A stretch of 64,000 nucleotides of DNA from assembly GCA_014058105.1 (NCBI GenBank), contig JACGCM010001390.1, positions 310,001 through 374,000 of the forward strand. The letters run 5' to 3'. The position numbers and the translations under genes were made by a program. Origin of the DNA: Kingdonia uniflora (taxonomy: Eukaryota > Streptophyta > Magnoliopsida > Ranunculales > Circaeasteraceae). Below are positions 59,461 through 64,000 of this stretch, piece by piece. Under the pieces are notes generated by a model that saw only the letters and a list, made by a program, of their open reading frames with translations, did no database searches and had not been told where the DNA came from. How positions within the stretch are numbered: position 1 is the stretch's first letter; every line of letters starts with the position of its first letter.

Positions 59461-59760
59461 CCTGCTGGTACTCCAAATCATTTCAAATGCTTGTGTTTGC
59501 AGTTTTCCACCATAGGTGCACCTATTCAAAGCAGAGACAAACCACATTTACAAAAAAAAAAAAAAAAACTACATCACATAAGAGATCTAAGCATCATCAA
59601 GCAGTAACATAAACCGCATTTACAACAAACAAATTTTCAAGAATTTAGGCATCTTAAAACAAAGTTGTTACATCGCATAAGAGCCCTAGCCGTATACTAA
59701 CCTGAATGTTGACAATGTCCTCTTACCGGAACTGTATATCAGCCACAAACACCTGCCAAA
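59461..59760 (-). pseudogene. Possible further captured exon pieces, unknown
   Basis: On the minus strand, TAG|GTGCACC and CAG|GTCTCTC frame a 65-nt exon-like piece (59525-59461), TYGGKLQTQAFEMIWSTS. A second piece near 59755-59700 reads VFVADIQFR, then a stop. Both have splice-like borders but no assignable family. They lie between the CACTA end and the kinase fragment and could be a third captured gene. Confidence 0.25.
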
Positions 59761-59831
59761 ATATTTTCAAACTAAATCTTATAAGAGACCAATATTAGTA
59801 AATAAGTAGAACTTATGGGAGGAGAGTCACA

Positions 59832-61373
59832 AAGGATTCATCATGGATAATGTACCTTGATCATGGAGGGAGGAGAGTCACGGCTGTAGAGACAGTTGAT
59901 GAATGGGAGGTTGATATGTCTGAGTTGTTTCTAGGTGTTAAATTTATTTGTGGGGCACACAATCAGCTCTATCATGGGGTATATGAGGATCAACCTATTG
60001 CACCCAAAATTATTAAACAACCTGATGATGACATTTGTCGGCTTGAAGCCGTTATATTACACGTAACATTTTGAAAGATTTGTTGCTCTTCAATTGGTGT
60101 GTCCATTAGATTCCATAGCTCCAATATAGTGGTTGCAAGGTCTTGAAGATGCAAAACATGGGGAATCAGTCAGGAGAGAAGGCCTTGCAAGTAAAGCAGA
60201 AGAGCACATAAACTAAAATTTACATACTACTGTATACCCGCTGCATTCTTTGTATTTTGACCTCTCGCTGTTTTTGAATCGCAGCAGCCAAACTCCCAAT
60301 GGAATCATCGCTTAGGTTGTTTGGTCCATCTGAATCATCTAAAGTATGGTGAACCTCACGAATATAGTTTTTTTTTTAAATCCATACCCAGAACTAAGCA
60401 AAGTGAGTTTAGAGTATTCAAGTGATCTAACACCTAATTTAGTCTATCACTCTGCATGGCAACAAAATATAGGCAAATTAGTTGGAGAAAACAGCTAGGA
60501 TTAAGCACAAAAATATAATTTAGGAGGAGATATCCAAACCTTATCTTTATGGAGTGCTTGGAGATGTTTGCTCAATTCTTCAAGTTTTTTTAACGACAAA
60601 TCAGCTTCGTCAATAGCTGCTTGAGATGGATTATATTGAATGGCTGCTGATATCTCCCTTAAGAGCTTTTGTATTTGATCCAAAACTTCCACAAACTGAT
60701 TACTCCTCTCACATTTCCTTTTCCTCATCTCTTCTAGTTGTGGAATGATTGCTCTTAGCTAGCCTTTCAGGATTCCCACCTTTTGATCCGACTGAAGACA
60801 AAAAAGAGTCCAAGCCAAGCTTTTTAGTTTACATACAAGCTATGGTAAATCGCTGACAACTATAATACCCAAATAAATAAATTCAACGTCTCCATGCAAT
60901 GCAATACCGACTTTAAATCCTCGTGATTACTTATATATAAAACTGCCTTTTTTTAACCTTTTAATTGTAAACGCAAATCATATGGATAGAAGGTTGATGT
61001 CTATAGATCCGGACTTGTTTTATGGGAGATGGTTGCTGGATATCTCCTTTACGAGGATTTGACACCAATCCAAGCAGCATATGATGTAGTAAGTACAAAT
61101 TGTCGACCTGTTATTCTAAAGACCTGCCCACCTACACTATGAGTTTTAGTTGAGCAATGTTGGACCTTGCATTCTGATAAGAGACTTGAGTTTTGGCAAA
61201 TTGTGAAAGTGTTGGAGCAATTCGAATCTTCATTCGCTCGAGACGGTACATTAAACCTATTTTCTAAATTAGTTTGTCTGGATCACAACAAGGGGTTGCT
61301 TCATTATATTCAAAAGTTAGGAGCTCTGCATTCTGACAACAGTTCACTCATACCTAAACCAAGATTTTCTTAG
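59832..61373 (+). pseudogene. Raf-like MAP3K-type protein kinase, start and end only
   Basis: The first piece (59832-60047) gives KDSSW, DHGGRRVTAVETVDEW, LFLGVKFICGAHNQLYHGVY and IIKQPDDD. This is the N-lobe entry of a plant Raf-like kinase, with the glycine-loop region altered and the VAIK lysine block reading IAPKII. The second piece (60972-61373) gives RKSYG*KVDVY, GLVLWEMVAG, YEDLTPIQAAYDVV, EQCWTLHSDKRLEFWQIV and the family's C-terminus KGLLHYIQKLGALH. The middle with the HRD and DFG motifs is missing; a reversed MAP65 fragment stands in its place. Two premature stops (987-989 and 61140-61142 region, at 60987 and 61140) also break the second piece. It cannot make a kinase. The parental gene should exist elsewhere in the genome. 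Confidence 0.8.
60041..60791 (-). pseudogene. MAP65 (Ase1/PRC1 family) fragment, three exons with introns
   Basis: Minus-strand exons run 60791-60540, 60451-60238 and about 60148-60041. Exon one follows TTCAG|TCGGAT and reads QLEEMRKRKCERSNQFVEVL, ADLSLKKLEELSKHLQALHK. Exon two reads LDHLNTLNSLCLVLGMD (frameshift after), NLSDDSIGSLAAAIQKQREV. Exon three reads LQDLATTILELWNLMDTP, IEEQQIFQNVTCNITAS. These are consecutive exons of the N-terminal half of plant MAP65, the spindle/phragmoplast microtubule cross-linker. Introns are kept, so the piece moved as DNA, not as a retrocopy. Stops (in KG*LRAI and SDRLN*V) and a frameshift by the A9 run at about 60370 disable it. Its last exon meets the kinase fragment at GCTTGAAGC (60041-60049), which fits both reading frames. 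Confidence 0.82.
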
Positions 61374-64000
61374 TCGTTTTAGTATTAATAGTTTGGTGTA
61401 TATTGTAGTTAAGCCAATTTTCAGTTTTATGTTTATGTTACTAAAACTTCTTACAAATGCATCATATTGACATACATAAATGGATATTAGGAAGCTGGTT
61501 TTGCTAAAAGGAAATTATGGAATGCTTTCAAAACCAAAAAAAGAGGTAAAACTTATGGGGCTTTGATTAACAGGAAAAGAGATAAAAGGAGCATGAGAAA
61601 AAATTAATATTCCTAGGCTCAGACTTCGTGAATAAACTAATGTCTATATACAGAAAGATATTAAGAAGTAATAATGAAAATAACTCACCTCAGAATGAAG
61701 ATATGGTACAAAAACGACAACACCAAATCCAAAAAATGTAATATTAGTGTGCAATTGAATAAGATACTTTTGTGTCACCAGTTTTATGGTGAACTCAAGA
61801 ATCTTGGAGTTTTACACAACTTTATCCAGAGCATTCTCTCCATTTTATTTTTGAGAAACCAGGTAACTTAAACCTATATGTTGTCCATTTTAAAACAACA
61901 CCAAAAGTTTCTAAGAGAGATTTCTCCTACAATCATCATAAAGGCAAACCCCGCTATCACAACACTCCCACCTCCATAAACTACGTGAATGTCCTTTCTC
62001 ATCGACACATAAAGCAAATGCTAGATCAATAACAAAAGTTGAGTCTCTAGTATCAGTATAATTAGATTTCAGAAACCTAATTGAAGAAATTGGCAGAAAT
62101 AAAATTGGGTGCTTTAGGTACATGTGTGTGGATATATAAGGCTTGAGGGAGAACTGGTTTGCTTCTTATGGTGGTGAGGATGGTGGGTATTATGTTGTGA
62201 GGGTTTTTGTGGTAGTAAGGTGAAGAGACTTCTAATATTTTCTGTTGTTTGCGTCATCGTCATCTGTGATGCCTCTTGCTATGCTACCAGTACCCTGTGA
62301 TGTCGCAGTTCTTACACGACCATCTACAAAAAGCTAGCGTCTGACCCTAAAGATTGTCGCTAGGATCCTTGCTCTATCTTAGCTATCCTATCTTTCACCG
62401 TCATGTCTATTCTAGGCCTCAAAAAAGAGCAACGTATCTATCATTCTAGGCTTCCATGCCATCTTGAATCTCTTCTTGCTATACCCCCTTTCTACGTCTA
62501 TTTAGAAGAAGCTTTTACCTTGCTAAATCACTTTTTTTTAGCAGTGAGCTAGACTAGACAACAGGAGAATTGTTCTTTATTCTTGCTGCTTGAACTCCTG
62601 CAGCACACTCCAAACTATAACTACTAAAGCCCTAGCTCAAAAACTCATAACCCTGACGATCTATATAGCGCCTCGGGCGACATTACAGCTCCAACTATTT
62701 GGGTTATGAGTTAAAGAAAAAGTTTTTTGCTGGGCGAGTTCTGGGTATAGTTCGTTGAAAGGTTTCATAGTGGTCATGTCTTAACCACAAGTCATGATTT
62801 GGCTAGAGAAAAGCCCTGCGGGAAAGAAAAGACTAGATAGTTGTTGAGGTCCTTACTTCATCCTATCTTGGCGCCTAGCTATGAAACCTAAGATTTGGCC
62901 GCAGCTAAGGATCCTAACAACTCACCTTAGACCTTATCATAAACATTACAATTCACTATTTATCTACCTCGGGGTTTGCTTAGGCCATTACAGGAAACCT
63001 AGGGTTTTGTTTAGCTAGCAAAGTGCTCCTTAGACATGACTTGCCTAGGACGAGACTGGCAAAGAAATGCAAAAGCCAACGCCTTTACATTACCACTACC
63101 CGATCAACGCATACCAACGCTTTTCTTTTACATTACGACATTACCAACCGATAAAATAAAAGGGCTTTAAAATGATTTGTCTATAGATAAGAGAAGCACA
63201 CTTCATAATATACATTACGGTGATGATGCCTCCCTATTTTTTTTATCCCTTTCATTCGTTAAGACGAATACAAAGACCTACCAATGATTGGAGCAGAAAG
63301 GAGAACTAGAGGAACCATAGATCCTAGCTCTCACCCACTCCTAACAGAACGAAGATCTAAACTATTTTTAACTCCTATCAAAGACAGTAGTTTGGACACC
63401 CTTTTTGGTTGCGGAAAAGCGCTGGCTCTGTCCACCAATGTAGTTTAGAAAAAATAGTAGCTACAACCATTAAACTAGAATTGTTAGAGTGACAGGTAGC
63501 CAGATTGTAGTTTAGAAGCCATTAGAGCTATAATATAATGGACTTGCGTACGTTAAATATGAGTCAGGTGCTAAAATAAAGTAGCAAGTAGCTTTCTAAT
63601 CTACAGTAGTTTAGGATAGGTTATGTTATTTTCCATAAAATATACATTACGCTAAAGCTATGATAGACAATGGAGTGTGCTTCAAAGCTATTCTTTTGGT
63701 TCCATACTCACTGATTTAATCTTCAACAGTTACTTATGATTGCGATTCCGAAGAGTGGAGAACAAAAATTTGGGTTCTCTTTCTCGATGTCTTCTTTATT
63801 GGGTACTGAAATTTGTACCCTTCTCTTCAATCTAGCATCTCTAAACAATACAAAAATCACACAAATTTGGGTGAATTACTGAACAGAAATCGATCCAAAT
63901 TGGTGGAATATAATCACGGTTGGTTTTATTGCATGCAATTACGATTCCCCAATAGAAGAATTTTAGGAGACCTCAAGTCTTCAATGGTCTTAGGTTGTCA
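61374..64000. other. No gene seen; 3' flank of the kinase fragment and unassigned sequence
   Basis: 61374-61500 looks like the kinase 3'UTR. Further on, short frames (61674-61871 plus, 61911-62123 minus) show no domain. 62250-63200 is less AT-rich and full of CTAG/CCTA-type words, unlike its surroundings, and may be an unidentified repeat. The CACTA partner end was searched for here and not found. Confidence 0.35.

Noticed and set aside
1..64000. CRISPR arrays, tRNA or rRNA genes
   Set aside because: The short regular repeats here are palindrome or tandem arrays in plant transposon DNA, without spacer-repeat structure. No cloverleaf or rRNA sequence was recognised by eye; a tRNAscan run would be needed to exclude tRNA remnants.

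Overview
The window is nuclear DNA from a flowering plant, most likely a eudicot. It is AT-rich and has spliced genes with plant-type GT-AG introns, a plant-specific FANTASTIC FOUR-like gene, and typical plant transposons: a Tat-type Ty3/Gypsy element, L1-like LINEs, PIF/Harbinger, a FAR1-type MULE, a CACTA end and a Helitron end. I cannot name the species. Only two complete host genes are clear, both on the minus strand.

Layout. 1-303 is the last exon of an unrecognised gene, followed by a Helitron 3' end (694-722). 0.8-5.8 kb holds coding debris and a decayed FAR1/FHY3-like MULE transposase. The transposase is bracketed by two arrays of a palindrome built on ATTGTCGA/TCGACAAT with a period of about 52 bp. 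A Tourist MITE lies at 7891-8269. 9279-10628 encodes a 449-residue FAF-like protein with a TATA box and a 5'UTR intron. 11.6-14.2 kb has a foldback element and three diverged repeat units.

15779-39902 is one gene, a DNAJC8/SPF31-type J-domain protein of 244 residues. Its nine coding exons (735 nt) are spread over 24.1 kb. Three introns are 85-91 bp and five are 2.8-9.0 kb. The large ones hold LINE fragments, a 5'-truncated LINE with a 16-bp target duplication (intron 7) and a Harbinger element with both ORFs (intron 5).

40386-40676 is the 3' end of another minus-strand gene, cut off exactly where a 0.52-kb repeat with inverted ends begins. A second copy of the repeat lies at 43.9 kb, followed by a three-exon coiled-coil gene. 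46031-58650 is a degenerate Tat-lineage LTR retrotransposon with gag-pol on plus, an array of 60-bp repeats, and a long antisense accessory reading frame.

From 58659 a CACTA terminus begins. Inside it lies a mosaic of host-gene pieces: the start and end of a Raf-like protein kinase with a reversed, intron-containing MAP65 fragment between them. The last 2.6 kb show no recognisable gene.

All identifications come from reading translations and repeats by eye. Domain names rest on remembered family motifs, not on searches.
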